Of a stretch of 64,000 bases of DNA, positions 9,207 through 18,269 are shown piece after piece (position 1 is the first letter of the stretch; every line of letters starts with the position of its first letter). The stretch is from M3007 sp041392625 (GTDB lineage Bacteria; Bacteroidota; Bacteroidia; Chitinophagales; Saprospiraceae). The position numbers were made by a program, and so were the translations under genes. The stretch lies in NCBI GenBank assembly GCA_041392625.1, contig JAWKLR010000017.1, positions 1 through 64,000 on the forward strand, read 5' to 3'. The notes under the pieces were generated by a model. The model ran no database searches and had not been told where the DNA came from. It worked only from the letters and a program-made list of their open reading frames with translations.

Positions 9207-9725
9207 CTATGGATAAACATACCAGCGCCAGTTATTTCCATCTTCCATATAGGAATGGCTATACCGCATCCCTATTTTTTCTGCTACTCGCCTGGAAGCA
9301 TGGTTTTCCTCCATGACGTTGGCCACGAGCTCCGGGAGTTTCATTTCATTCATCCCATAGTCCAAACAAGCCTGCGCAGCCTCGGTACAATATCCTTTCC
9401 CCCAGAAATCCGGGTGCAGACGGTACCCGATATCGTAAAAGTCCTTTTTGCCATCCATGCTGGAATCATCCATATACTTGATGCCTGACCAACCGATGAA
9501 TTGCTGGGTTTCTTTCAGGATCATGGCCCATCTGCCGGTTCCGTTTCGCTGGTATTGCGCCTGAATAAACCCGATAATTTTTTTTGTTTCGTCTATACTT
9601 TCAACCGGTGGCATGCCGATGTATCGCATCACGCTTTCCTGGGAATCCATAGCATACATTTCGGCAGCATCCTCCAGCATGATGTTTCGAATCAACAACC
9701 TGGGCGTTTCAATATGTACATTCAT
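9207..9725 (-). CDS. GNAT family N-acetyltransferase (RimJ/RimL-like)
   Basis: A 172-residue acetyltransferase. The ATG at 9725 gives the family-typical beginning HIETPRLLIRNIMLEDAAEMY; an upstream extension to 9791 has no family match. Motif A appears as DIGYRLHPDFWGKGYCTEAA with the following helix, and NHASRRVAEKIGM is the conserved C-terminal part. It transfers an acetyl group from acetyl-CoA to an unknown amine, often a ribosomal-protein N-terminus or small molecule. It is a single gene, in the same orientation as gabD. Confidence 0.85.
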   Translation of the reverse strand: MNVHIETPRLLIRNIMLEDAAEMYAMDSQESVMRYIGMPPVESIDETKKIIGFIQAQYQRNGTGRWAMILKETQQFIGWSGIKYMDDSSMDGKKDFYDIGYRLHPDFWGKGYCTEAAQACLDYGMNEMKLPELVANVMEENHASRRVAEKIGMRYSHSYMEDGNNWRWYVYP

Positions 9726-9811
9726 GTTGGCAAAAATATAAACTTGTTTTGTAAACCCCATCATACCCCGTATCCCCTGCCAGCATTGCAAGGCTATGTA
9801 AATAAATAAAC

Positions 9812-9865
9812 AAAGCCCGAAGGGCTAAATAAACAATTTCAACAAATCAACGTAGCCCGAAGGGC
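9812..9865. repeat. Two copies of a palindromic CCCGAAGGGC element
   Basis: The near-palindromic core AGCCCGAAGGGC occurs twice in the same intergenic stretch, about 40 bases apart, between the GNAT gene and tex, each surrounded by A/T-rich sequence. This is a short repeated extragenic palindrome; its function is not evident. Confidence 0.45.
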
Positions 9866-9892
9866 GCATCATCAAATCATCATAAATAATAC

Positions 9893-9900
9893 TACTTTTG
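9893..9900 (+). promoter_or_regulatory. -7 promoter element (TACTTTTG) of tex
   Basis: TACTTTTG fits the Bacteroidota TAnnTTTG element and lies 31 bases before the tex start codon. No clear -33 box. Confidence 0.45.
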
Positions 9901-9931
9901 CCTCAACATGTATCCCTAAACTGCTTTGTAT

Positions 9932-12049
9932 ATGTCGTTTGCTGCTCAAGTTGCCCCGCTTGTAAATATTCCCGCTCAGCGGGTACGTGCTGTTGAAGAA
10001 TTATTGGCTTCCGGTGCTACCATTCCGTTTATTTCACGATACAGAAAAGAAGCAACCGGGTCGCTGGATGAGGTTCAGATTGGTGCTATTGCCGATGCCT
10101 TAAAGCGTTTGCAGGAGCTCGAAAAAAGGCGAGCGGTGGTGCTGGAAAGCATTGAAGAGCAAGGGAAACTCACTCCGGAATTGCGGGCAGCAATTTTGGG
10201 CGCGGATACCATGACTGCACTCGAGGATTTATACCTGCCATACCGCCCCAAACGAAAAACACGTGCCTCCGTTGCAATTGAAAGAGGTCTGGAACCACTT
10301 GCTCAACGGATTTTTTCTCAAAAAGACAAAAGTCTGGCTGGAGTTGCCCGGGCCTATATCAATGCAGATGTGCCCACTGAAGAGGATGCCCTGCAGGGAG
10401 CACGGGATATCATTGCGGAATGGGTCAGTGAAGATGCCCGTGCGCGGGATAAGGTCCGCCGGCATTTTGAACGCGGCGCAGAAATTCGGTCTAAACTGGT
10501 CAAAGGGAAGGAAGAAGAAGCCGCAAAATACCGGGATTATTTCGATTGGTCCGAGCCATTAAAGAAATGCCCTTCTCACCGGCTACTTGCAATGCGTCGC
10601 GGAGAGGATGAAGGGTTTCTGCGCCTGAAAATTGCCCCCGATGAAGCAGAAGTTACACCGGATTTGGTGCGCCTGTTTGTACGTGGTTATGGGGATGCAG
10701 CACGCGAAACAAAATTGGCTGTCGAAGATGCATACAAGCGCCTGCTGGCATCGTCCATTGAAACAGAATTCCGAAATACCAGCAAAGAACTTGCCGATCG
10801 GGAAGCCATACGGGTATTTACCGAAAACCTGCGACAACTGTTGTTGGGTGCCCCTTTGGGTGAAAAGCGAGTAATGGGTATTGACCCCGGATTTCGGACC
10901 GGCTGCAAGGTGGTTTGTCTGGATGCAGCCGGAAATTTGCTTTACAATACCGCAATTTACCCGCATGAACCACAGCGTCAGGTAGAACAAAGTCGGACAG
11001 CCCTCACCGAACTGGTAGATAAGTATGCCATTGAAGCCATTTCAATCGGAAACGGAACAGCCGGTCGGGAAACCATGGATTTTTTGCAACACGTGCCCTT
11101 CAATCGGCCCGTTGAATTGTTTCTGGTAAATGAAGCAGGTGCATCCATTTATTCTGCGTCTGAGATTGCGCGCGAAGAATTTCCGAAGGAAGATATAACC
11201 GTTCGCGGAGCGGTGAGTATTGGTCGACGTTTGATGGACCCCTTGGCCGAATTGGTGAAAATTGACCCCAAGAGTATTGGTGTTGGTCAGTACCAACACG
11301 ATGTGCACCAGGGCCAATTGAAAGAGAGCCTGGACCGGACTGTGGAATCCTGCGTAAACAGCGTCGGGATCAATATCAACACGGCCTCGCGGCATTTGCT
11401 TACCTATGTTTCCGGTCTGGGGCCTGTGCTTGCCAAAAACATTGTGGACTACCGCAGCGAAAACGGAGCGTTCCAGAAGCGATCTGATTTGCAAAAAGTG
11501 CCTCGCCTGGGGGATAAGGCATTCGAACAAGCCGCAGGGTTTTTACGCATTCGCGGAGGTGAAAACCCGCTCGACAATACCGCCGTACACCCGGAACGCT
11601 ACCAACTCGTTGCTGAAATGGCGACGGATTTAGGCAGCACCGTTGAAGCCTTGATTCAAAATAAAAGCCTGCGGGATCAGGTCGACCTCAACCGGTATGT
11701 CCGGGCAGATGTTGGATTGCCAACACTGAAGGATATTATAAAAGAATTGGAAAAACCCGGTCTCGATCCGCGTGGAAATGCGCAGCCGTTTGAATTTGCA
11801 AATATTCGGAGTTTGGAGGATTTAAGTCCGGGCATGATCCTCCCCGGAATTGTAAACAACATCACCAATTTTGGCGCTTTTATCGATATCGGTATAAAAG
11901 ACAGCGGGCTCGTTCACGTATCCCAAATGGCGGATAAATTTGTAAAGGATCCAGCAGAAATCGTCCATTTGCAGCAGCATGTACGCGTAAAAGTGCTCGA
12001 TATTGACTTCCAACGCCGTCGGGTTTCCCTCACTATGAAAGGTATTTAG
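9932..12049 (+). CDS. tex: Tex-family RNA-binding transcription accessory protein
   Basis: A 705-residue protein with the complete Tex layout: N-terminal helical/HTH part (FISRYRKEATGSLDEVQI near 30-50), an RuvX/YqgF RNase-H-like domain around 310-450 (MGIDPGFRTGCKVV), a helix-hairpin-helix region (SVGININTASRHLL, then LQKVPRLGDKAFEQAAGFL) near 480-540, and a C-terminal S1 domain from about 625 (LPGIVNNITNFGAFIDIGI). Tex binds RNA and RNA polymerase and is a broadly conserved cytoplasmic factor. The ATG at 9932 is preferred over an in-frame TTG two codons earlier. It is transcribed alone. Confidence 0.93.
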   Translation: MSFAAQVAPLVNIPAQRVRAVEELLASGATIPFISRYRKEATGSLDEVQIGAIADALKRLQELEKRRAVVLESIEEQGKLTPELRAAILGADTMTALEDLYLPYRPKRKTRASVAIERGLEPLAQRIFSQKDKSLAGVARAYINADVPTEEDALQGARDIIAEWVSEDARARDKVRRHFERGAEIRSKLVKGKEEEAAKYRDYFDWSEPLKKCPSHRLLAMRRGEDEGFLRLKIAPDEAEVTPDLVRLFVRGYGDAARETKLAVEDAYKRLLASSIETEFRNTSKELADREAIRVFTENLRQLLLGAPLGEKRVMGIDPGFRTGCKVVCLDAAGNLLYNTAIYPHEPQRQVEQSRTALTELVDKYAIEAISIGNGTAGRETMDFLQHVPFNRPVELFLVNEAGASIYSASEIAREEFPKEDITVRGAVSIGRRLMDPLAELVKIDPKSIGVGQYQHDVHQGQLKESLDRTVESCVNSVGININTASRHLLTYVSGLGPVLAKNIVDYRSENGAFQKRSDLQKVPRLGDKAFEQAAGFLRIRGGENPLDNTAVHPERYQLVAEMATDLGSTVEALIQNKSLRDQVDLNRYVRADVGLPTLKDIIKELEKPGLDPRGNAQPFEFANIRSLEDLSPGMILPGIVNNITNFGAFIDIGIKDSGLVHVSQMADKFVKDPAEIVHLQQHVRVKVLDIDFQRRRVSLTMKGI

Positions 12050-12217
12050 TGGCAGTTTTCGGACTGTTTTATCTTATTTTTATTTTTTCAAACGATTGAT
12101 AGTCAGTCTTTTGTAATAGGTTTTTATCTTGTTTTTCTTCAAAACAAAATAGACTTCTCATTTAGGGAATCAGCAGCTTCTAACAAAATTCTAATTAGAA
12201 GTAAAAAACACAATCGG

Positions 12218-12225
12218 TACTTTTG
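12218..12225 (+). promoter_or_regulatory. -7 promoter element (TACTTTTG) of the DoxX-like gene
   Basis: TACTTTTG matches TAnnTTTG and lies about 100 bases before the DoxX-like start. A 9-bp inverted repeat (12243-12251 with 12259-12267) follows in the presumed leader. Confidence 0.4.
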
Positions 12226-12324
12226 TTCCACTCCGCTCGGAGTTTGAATTCATACTTCGAATTCAAAAAGGCTGTCTTGTCGTGTTCATTGGGAATTTTA
12301 ATCAATTTCACAAATACTATTCTT

Positions 12325-12756
12325 ATGGACAGTCTTGTACAATTTAACAACTGGTTTTATCGCAATCAATACCGCCTGCTGCGCTGGAGTTTGGGTTTGA
12401 TTTATCTGTGGTTTGGGATGCTCAAGTTTTTCCCAAATCAAAGTCCTGCCGAACAACTCGCAAAGGATACCATTCACGCCTTGTTTTTTGGCATCATTCC
12501 CGATAACTGGAGCATTGTTTTGCTTGCAATCTGGGAGGTGCTTATTGGTATTTTCTTTTTATCCGGATACTTCAAACGCCCGGCAATTAAGGCAGCAATT
12601 GTGCACATGCTGTTCACCTTTACACCCATGTTTCTCTTTGTCGACCTGGCATTTACCAGTGCTCCGTATGCATTCACCATTATCGGACAGTACATCATGA
12701 AAAACCTGGTGTTCCTGGTTGCAATGGGCATGCTTATGCGGGAGGATCAGGCATAA
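12325..12756 (+). CDS. DoxX-like four-helix membrane protein
   Basis: A 143-residue integral membrane protein with four hydrophobic segments (about 20-38, 60-85, 88-108 and 112-135). The opening LLRWSLGLIYLWFGMLKFFP and the WEVLIGIFFLSGYFKR second loop match the DoxX/DoxD-like superfamily, whose members are thought to be redox- or quinone-linked membrane proteins; no role is proven for this subgroup. The frame is open further upstream, but the ATG at 12325 places the protein in normal register. It is followed by a strong hairpin. Confidence 0.7.
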   Translation: MDSLVQFNNWFYRNQYRLLRWSLGLIYLWFGMLKFFPNQSPAEQLAKDTIHALFFGIIPDNWSIVLLAIWEVLIGIFFLSGYFKRPAIKAAIVHMLFTFTPMFLFVDLAFTSAPYAFTIIGQYIMKNLVFLVAMGMLMREDQA

Positions 12757-12821
12757 AGAACTTTCCCATCTCGTTCCAGTTTATTATTTTCCAGATTTTC
12801 TAATGCGTATGTTTGAACTTC

Positions 12822-12857
12822 GAATTGCAATCCTGGGTTTATCCAGGGTTGCAATTC
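12822..12857 (+). terminator. Hairpin after the DoxX-like gene
   Basis: GAATTGCAATCCTGG at 12822-12836 pairs with 12843-12857 with one G-T wobble and a 6-base loop, followed by AATTATTTT. It sits 66 bases after the DoxX-like stop and 25 bases before the oxidoreductase start, so it probably separates the two transcripts. Confidence 0.6.
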
Positions 12858-12882
12858 AATTATTTTCAATCAAAATATTGAA

Positions 12883-13869
12883 ATGAAAGAACGTACCATC
12901 CGCTGGGGAATACTGGGACTTGGAAAAATAGCACGAACATTTATCCACGATGCCCGGCTGGTTGCAGACACCGAAGTGTTAGCGGTTGCATCCAGAAGTC
13001 AGGAAAAAGCCGATGCATTTGCAGCGGAATTTCAGGTTGAACGGGCTTATGGGACGTATGAAAAGTTGATGGCAGACCCGGATATAGATGCTGTCTACAT
13101 TGCAACGCCCCATCATGCACATGCAGCGTGTGCCATTGCCTGCTTGAATGCGGGGAAGCATGTACTCTGTGAAAAGCCCATGGCTGTTAATCAAAGTCAG
13201 GTGCGTTCTCTGATTGATGCCGCTCAGAGGAACCAGGTTTTTCTTATGGAGGCCTTGTGGACACGTTTTAATCCGAATATCCGGCAAATACTGGCCCGTA
13301 TTCAGGCTGGTGAACTTGGTGACCTGAACTATGTACAGGCTGATTTTTCTTTCTTTAGTCAACACTCAGATGAAAGCCGGATGTTCAATCTGGATCTTGC
13401 CGGCGGAGCAATGCTTGATTTGGGGATTTATCCCGTTTTTCTGGCCTACTTATTTATGGGGAAACCGGAATCAATCCAGGCTACAGCACATTTTCATCGA
13501 ACTGGTGCAGATGCACAAACGGCTGCATTGTTGCACTACCCAACTGGTATTGCCACTATTATGTGCGGATTGCGGTCGCATGCCCACATGCGCGCGCAAT
13601 TGGCCGGAACCAAAGGCAGCATCCTGATTGACCCGCGTTGGCATGAGACATGCGGTTATACCGTCTGGAATTATGCAGATGATTCAAAAACGCATTTTCA
13701 AAATGACCTGGAGGGCCTGGGCTTTACGTATGAGATCGCAGAAAGCAATGCGTGCATCCGGTCCGGAAAATTGGAGAGTGATTACTGGACCCACCAAAAT
13801 AGTCTGGAACTCACCGAGTTGCTCGATGATATCCTAAGAGAAATCGGCTTGGTTTATCCATTTGAGTAA
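12883..13869 (+). CDS. Gfo/Idh/MocA family oxidoreductase
   Basis: A 328-residue NAD(P)-dependent dehydrogenase. The N-terminal Rossmann motif GILGLGKIARTF, the conserved VYIATPHHAHA and HVLCEKPMAVN (catalytic Lys) are all present, and the C-terminal half has the mixed beta-sheet domain (LDLAGGAMLDLGIYPVFLAY). Members oxidise or reduce sugars or related polyols, and the closest pattern is trans-1,2-dihydrobenzene-1,2-diol/D-xylose dehydrogenase-like. Substrate is not determinable. It converges with rluF, leaving a 16-base gap. Confidence 0.88.
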   Translation: MKERTIRWGILGLGKIARTFIHDARLVADTEVLAVASRSQEKADAFAAEFQVERAYGTYEKLMADPDIDAVYIATPHHAHAACAIACLNAGKHVLCEKPMAVNQSQVRSLIDAAQRNQVFLMEALWTRFNPNIRQILARIQAGELGDLNYVQADFSFFSQHSDESRMFNLDLAGGAMLDLGIYPVFLAYLFMGKPESIQATAHFHRTGADAQTAALLHYPTGIATIMCGLRSHAHMRAQLAGTKGSILIDPRWHETCGYTVWNYADDSKTHFQNDLEGLGFTYEIAESNACIRSGKLESDYWTHQNSLELTELLDDILREIGLVYPFE

Positions 13870-13885
13870 AACTCAGAGCCATCGC

Positions 13886-14593
13886 TTACTTTTTCAATTG
13901 ATTCTTTAAGGTCCGCAACTCTTCGGCGCTTAGGTTGCGCCATTTTCCGGGTTTCAGATCTCCCAGTTGGATGTGCATGATGCGTACCCGTTTCAGGGTT
14001 CTTACCTCATAACCGAGGTACTCACACATGCGGCGGATTTGACGGTTCAAACCCTGGGTCAGAACAATTCTAAATCCGTTTTTTCCCATTTTCTGCACCT
14101 GACAACGCTTGGTTTTGGTTCCCAATATCGGAATGCCGTTGCTCATACGTTGTATGAAATCGTCGTTGATTGGTCGGTTTACAGTGACTACGTATTCTTT
14201 CTCATGTTTGTTTTCTACGCGCAAAATATCGTTGACAATGTCGCCGTCATTGGTGAGCAAAATGAGTCCGGTAGAGGGCTTGTCGAGCCGCCCGATTGGA
14301 AAAATCCGTTTGGGGTGCTTTACAAAGTCAATGATGTTGTCGCGGTCGCGGCGGTCGGTAGTGCAGGTAATTCCGGGTGGTTTGTGCAGTGCGATGTACA
14401 CCAGGTCGGGTTTGTTTTGAATGGGGCTTCCGTCTACAACCACCTTATCGCCGGGGTTGACCCGGTTGCCCTTTTGTGCTACTTTTCCGTTGATCATAAC
14501 CCGCCCGGTTTCAATCCATTTATCGGCTTCCCGACGGGAGCATATACCCGTCTGGCTGATGAATTTATTGATGCTGGTTGAGTTATCGGACAT
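13886..14593 (-). CDS. rluF: 23S rRNA pseudouridine synthase, RluF type
   Basis: A 235-residue RsuA/RluB/E/F-family enzyme. An N-terminal S4 RNA-binding domain (FISQTGICSRREADKWIETG, residues about 10-60) is followed by the catalytic domain with active-site Asp in GRLDKPSTGLILLTNDGD and the later LTQGLNRQIRRMCEYLGYEV. The SRREADKWIE and NRQIRRMCE wording is most like RluF, which isomerises a uridine (U2604 in E. coli numbering) in 23S rRNA. It is a single gene, divergent from glycerate kinase with a 135-base gap. Confidence 0.85.
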   Translation of the reverse strand: MSDNSTSINKFISQTGICSRREADKWIETGRVMINGKVAQKGNRVNPGDKVVVDGSPIQNKPDLVYIALHKPPGITCTTDRRDRDNIIDFVKHPKRIFPIGRLDKPSTGLILLTNDGDIVNDILRVENKHEKEYVVTVNRPINDDFIQRMSNGIPILGTKTKRCQVQKMGKNGFRIVLTQGLNRQIRRMCEYLGYEVRTLKRVRIMHIQLGDLKPGKWRNLSAEELRTLKNQLKK

Positions 14594-14728
14594 GTTGGAT
14601 GGACTGAATCAAGGATCGCTTGCACAAAGCGCTTATTCAAATTGTATACACTGTATGAAATCGCGAATATAGGCCTCTTTGTTTGAATTCAAATGAAATT
14701 AATAGCCCCAAGTTCCTATCTTCGAGCC

Positions 14729-15850
14729 ATGCGAATTCTCATTGCTTCGGATGCATTTAAAGATGCACTTTCTGCGGAGGCCGTTTGTGAAGCCCTTGCC
14801 AAAGGAGCCGCTACTGCCATGCCGGATGCCCAACTTGATCGCTTCCCACTTGCAGATGGCGGAGAAGGAACCGCTGCAATTCTGCAACAGGCTTTGGGCC
14901 TTGTTCCCAGAGAAATTATGGCAGCCGACCCTATGCGAAGACCGAGAAAGGCGGTGTACTATTTGAGCCCCGATGGAAAAATTGCCTTCGTGGAAATGGC
15001 TGCTACAGCCGGCTTGCAATTGCTTCCCAAACTGGAGCGCAACCCCATGTACACCAGCACCTTTGGTACGGGGCTGATGGTTGCGGATGCCATACAAAAC
15101 GGAGCAGAAGAATTGGTGCTGGCAATTGGCGGCAGCAGCACCAACGATGCAGGAATGGGCCTGGCAAAAGCCCTGGGCTGGACCTTCTATGACCAGCACA
15201 ACCGACCACTCGACCCAATGGGGATGAATCTGGAAGCTGTGGAGCGTATTGAAAAACCTGATCAGGATTTTGCCCTGCGTGTTCGGGTGATCTGCGATGT
15301 GCAAAACCCATTGTCCGGGCCCAATGGTGCAGCCAGGGTGTATGGACCTCAGAAGGGGGCAAAACCGGAGGAGGTTGAGTTGCTGGACCGGGGTTTAATC
15401 CATTTTGCACACAAGATTGAAACACTGCTCGATCGTCCAAACCTGTCTGCAACTCCCGGTGCTGGCGCGGCAGGCGGAATGGGCTTCGGAGCACTGGCCT
15501 TTTTGAAGGCTTCCCTTGAACCGGGAGTAGAAATGGTGATGGATTTATGCCATTTTGATGAAGCACTGGACCGTGCGGACTTGGTATGGACCGGAGAGGG
15601 AATGATAGATGCACAAACTAAAAATGGGAAACTGATCTCCGGAATTTGCAAACGTGCTGCCGCACGATCAATTCCTGTCTGGGGCTTTTGTGGCCGCCTG
15701 GATGCCAGTCCTTCGGATTTGCAATCAATTGGTCTGGAGCGCGCTTTTTGCATCAATGAGGGGCTTCCCGATATGCCTCTGGAGGAAAAACTCTCGAACA
15801 CTGCGGTCAATTTGGAACGCATGGCTCGGGAGGTTTTGAAAAACACATAA
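14729..15850 (+). CDS. Glycerate kinase (type I, GlxK/GarK family)
   Basis: A 373-residue kinase of normal family length; the ATG at 14729 gives the standard opening RILIASDAFKDALSA. Family motifs are present: FPLADGGEGTAAIL, AIGGSSTNDAGMGLAKALGW, GAGAAGGMGFGALAFL and the WTGEGMIDAQTKNGKLISG block with the catalytic acidic residues. It phosphorylates D-glycerate, feeding glyoxylate or serine breakdown into glycolysis. No partner enzyme of that route is adjacent. It is followed by a hairpin. Confidence 0.9.
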   Translation: MRILIASDAFKDALSAEAVCEALAKGAATAMPDAQLDRFPLADGGEGTAAILQQALGLVPREIMAADPMRRPRKAVYYLSPDGKIAFVEMAATAGLQLLPKLERNPMYTSTFGTGLMVADAIQNGAEELVLAIGGSSTNDAGMGLAKALGWTFYDQHNRPLDPMGMNLEAVERIEKPDQDFALRVRVICDVQNPLSGPNGAARVYGPQKGAKPEEVELLDRGLIHFAHKIETLLDRPNLSATPGAGAAGGMGFGALAFLKASLEPGVEMVMDLCHFDEALDRADLVWTGEGMIDAQTKNGKLISGICKRAAARSIPVWGFCGRLDASPSDLQSIGLERAFCINEGLPDMPLEEKLSNTAVNLERMAREVLKNT

Positions 15851-15853
15851 AAA

Positions 15854-15882
15854 GACACCCCGCTGGCTGTCAGCGAGGTGTC
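15854..15882 (-). terminator. Terminator between glycerate kinase and lipoprotein gene
   Basis: GACACC-C-CGCTG pairs with CAGCG-A-GGTGTC around a 5-base loop with one mismatch. The T-run follows on the minus strand (TTTTTATGTG), so it chiefly ends transcription of the convergent lipoprotein gene; the stem may also slow transcription from the plus side. Confidence 0.65.
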
Positions 15883-15931
15883 GTAATGAGTTCCGAACAA
15901 ATGGTTTATCCAGGAAGGGTGTTAATTGCTC

Positions 15932-16744
15932 TTAGTGGCGAAGCCGGATGGTGATGGTATCACCGTTATCAAGTGTCAACTGTCCGAAGCGGTCGCAGGT
16001 GCCATCGCCAAAATCTAGGGAGGCGTTGCGGTCATCGCGGGTAAAGTCAATCACACCAGCGGAAATCCAACGGCAAAATGCTTTTTTGATCAATGGTTCT
16101 GCTATTGTGGCGCTGTATGCAACTCCGTTGCGGTTGGTGCCTTCGGTGTATCCGGTGGTGCTCCAGACATTGTCAAAGTGTGTGATGGTTTCTCCGCCTT
16201 CAATGAGCGTACTGGTGTGGTTGTGTGTCCAGTTGCCTGAAGCGCCGTCGGGGTAGGTAAGCGTCATTTCAGCGGTTTTGGTGAATGACCACAGTCCTGC
16301 TGCATCCTGGCCGTTATTGGTCCAGGTTTTGGTGCCTTCTACCTGAACATCGTCAATGGTAAAATCCTCAAAAGTCTTGGTGCGAACGGCTCCCGGAGTG
16401 AAGCGGGCAGCGGATTGCTCAATGTGGATGATGCCCGTCAGAATGCGGCCGCTGTTTTCAGGATATTCGCAGCCATCACCGAAGTCAATGGTAATGGAGT
16501 TTGGCCAGGTACCATATGGCTGGGCAAAGCTTACCGCAGGGCAAAGTCCACCGCCGCCACCGCCGCGTTCTTCAATGATCATATCTGCGTCCAGGTCAAT
16601 TTCTTCTGAGAAGTCCTGGCTGGTTGCAATGTCTTCAGAGGTGGTCGTCATTGCCTCTTTATCAGAATCGGTGTTTTTATTGCATGCGGTAAATGCGAGG
16701 GCTACAAGCATGGAACTGCCAATGATCCAAGATAATTTTTTCAT
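15932..16744 (-). CDS. Uncharacterised lipoprotein
   Basis: A 270-residue protein with a lipoprotein signal (start MKKLSWIIGSSM, lipobox ALAFTAC near residue 20), then an acidic linker with EERGGGGGG around residues 55-65, and a beta-rich domain. The ATG at 16744 is chosen because upstream extension to 16843 lacks a signal sequence. FGDGCEYPENSGRILTGII and the closing RLTLDNGDTIT-like region suggest a repeated beta-sandwich, with four cysteines in that domain. I recognise no named family. It would sit on the outer or inner membrane of the cell. Confidence 0.6.
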   Translation of the reverse strand: MKKLSWIIGSSMLVALAFTACNKNTDSDKEAMTTTSEDIATSQDFSEEIDLDADMIIEERGGGGGGLCPAVSFAQPYGTWPNSITIDFGDGCEYPENSGRILTGIIHIEQSAARFTPGAVRTKTFEDFTIDDVQVEGTKTWTNNGQDAAGLWSFTKTAEMTLTYPDGASGNWTHNHTSTLIEGGETITHFDNVWSTTGYTEGTNRNGVAYSATIAEPLIKKAFCRWISAGVIDFTRDDRNASLDFGDGTCDRFGQLTLDNGDTITIRLRH

Positions 16745-16904
16745 GATGCTATTGTTTAAGTAGTTTGGTGCTCGGTTTTCCGAACGGGATGAAGTGTTTG
16801 TAGTCTGGTATTCGTTGCTATTCTGCCGGCCGGTCATTTGCAACGAACATGGATATAGACTGCCTCAACCGACAAACGTTTAATGGGAGTGTAAATTTTT
16901 ATAG

Positions 16905-16930
16905 CAGTGGTCAGTAGTCGGTAGTCAGTG
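16905..16930. repeat. Short heptad repeat (GTCAGTA/GTCGGTA type)
   Basis: Three consecutive seven-base units of the form GTCRGTR lie just upstream of nspC. Similar units occur at 20364-20490 and 43282-43302, so this is a dispersed simple repeat of the genome. Confidence 0.4.
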
Positions 16931-16963
16931 CAACTAAACTTCCCTGTTCTCAGTTTCTCTGCC

Positions 16964-16971
16964 TATTTTTG
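16964..16971 (+). promoter_or_regulatory. -7 promoter element (TATTTTTG) of nspC
   Basis: TATTTTTG matches TAnnTTTG and lies 24 bases before the nspC ATG. Confidence 0.45.
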
Positions 16972-16994
16972 CATCAAAATTTGGACTTTTACCC

Positions 16995-18137
16995 ATGGAA
17001 ATAAAAAAAATACCATCGCCTTGTTATGTATTGGATGCGGCATTACTTCGCAAAAACCTGGAGTGTATTGACCGGGTACAAAAGGAGGCGGGTGTGCAAA
17101 TTATTCTTGCATTTAAAGGGTTTGCTATGTGGAGTGCTTTTCCCATCGTGAGGGAATATGTTTCAGGTGCAACGGCATCCTCACTTCATGAAGCCCGGTT
17201 GTGTTATGAGGAAATGGGGACCAAGGCGCATACCTATGCCGTTGCCTATGCTCCGCGGGAGTTCAAACGCATCATGGGTTTTTCGAGCCACATCACATTC
17301 AATTCATTGTCGCAGTACAAGCGATTTGCCGGACGGGTTCGCGCGCATCAACCCGCCATTAGCGCAGGACTTCGCGTGAACCCGGAGTGGTCTCCGGTTG
17401 AAACCGATTTGTATAACCCTGCTGCCTCTGGTTCCCGGCTGGGAATTACTTCGGATCAACTCGGCGAACAACTTCCCGATGGTATTGAAGGCTTGCACTT
17501 TCATGTGCTGTGTGAAAGCACCAGTTACGATTTGGAAAATGTTTTGAAGCACTTTGAATCCCGTTTCGGTTCCTATTTGTCCAAACTAAAGTGGGTTAAT
17601 TTTGGAGGAGGCCATTTGATGACCCGAAAGGGCTATGATGTCGACCACCTTATTTCTGTTTTGAAACAATTCAAAAAACGATACCCCCATTTGCAGGTGA
17701 TTCTGGAGCCTGGTAGTGCCTTTGCATGGGATACCGGTGTTCTGGTAAGTGAGGTATTGGATATTGTAAATAACGGCGGCGTGCAAACCGCCATTCTGGA
17801 CGTGTCATTCACGGCCCATATGCCGGATACACTGGAAATGCCTTACCGCCCCCGGGTACGTGGAGCGCGAGCAGACCTTCAGCCAAATGAAAAACACCTG
17901 TATCGATTGGGAGGGGTGAGTTGTCTAAGCGGCGATTATCTGGATGAATATGGCTTTGATGCCCCCTTGCGGGTTGGACAAAAGATTGTCTTTGAAGACA
18001 TGATTCATTACACCATGGTAAAAACCACCACGTTTAATGGAGTGAGTCACCCGTCTATCGCAATTTGGCGGGAAAATAATGAACTGGATATTGTTCGGAA
18101 ATTCCGGTATTCAGACTACAAGCGCCGGTTGTCATAA
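16995..18137 (+). CDS. nspC: Carboxynorspermidine decarboxylase
   Basis: A 380-residue PLP enzyme of the ornithine/DAP decarboxylase fold (alanine-racemase-like TIM barrel plus beta domain). The N-terminal pattern IPSPCYVLDAALLRKNL, PLP-binding Lys in LAFKGFAMW, WVNFGGGHLMTRKGYDVD and LEPGSAFAWDTG, and the late CLSGDYLDEYGF are NspC signatures. It removes CO2 from carboxyspermidine or carboxynorspermidine, the last step of the alternative polyamine route common in Bacteroidota. The partner carboxy(nor)spermidine dehydrogenase is not adjacent in this window. Confidence 0.92.
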   Translation: MEIKKIPSPCYVLDAALLRKNLECIDRVQKEAGVQIILAFKGFAMWSAFPIVREYVSGATASSLHEARLCYEEMGTKAHTYAVAYAPREFKRIMGFSSHITFNSLSQYKRFAGRVRAHQPAISAGLRVNPEWSPVETDLYNPAASGSRLGITSDQLGEQLPDGIEGLHFHVLCESTSYDLENVLKHFESRFGSYLSKLKWVNFGGGHLMTRKGYDVDHLISVLKQFKKRYPHLQVILEPGSAFAWDTGVLVSEVLDIVNNGGVQTAILDVSFTAHMPDTLEMPYRPRVRGARADLQPNEKHLYRLGGVSCLSGDYLDEYGFDAPLRVGQKIVFEDMIHYTMVKTTTFNGVSHPSIAIWRENNELDIVRKFRYSDYKRRLS

Positions 18138-18197
18138 GCGCTAATCTTACCTGTTCTTTGTTTTTAAAAATGAAAACGGACGTTTACTAAAAAAGAA

Positions 18198-18231
18198 CAT
18201 CCTGCATTTTGAATTTTCAAAATGCAGGATG
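18198..18231 (-). terminator. 16-bp perfect hairpin after nspC
   Basis: CATCCTGCATTTTGAA at 18198-18213 pairs perfectly with 18216-18231 around a 2-base loop. On the minus strand it is followed by TTCTTTTTT, so it is best read as the terminator of the 49-residue membrane-protein gene, and it may also stop nspC transcription. Confidence 0.65.
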
Positions 18232-18240
18232 TATCGTTAT

Positions 18241-18265
18241 GTTTCAAACGCAATACGTTTGAAAC
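18241..18265. terminator. Second hairpin next to the nspC-end terminator
   Basis: GTTTCAAACG pairs perfectly with CGTTTGAAAC around loop CAATA, followed by ACTTTTA on the plus strand. Together with the stem at 18198-18231 it forms a double hairpin between convergent genes. Confidence 0.5.
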
Positions 18266-18269
18266 ACTT

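Noticed and set aside
15003..15900. Minus-strand frames opposite glycerate kinase
   Set aside because: Shadow frames with Pro/Ser/Arg bias; the plus frame has all kinase motifs.
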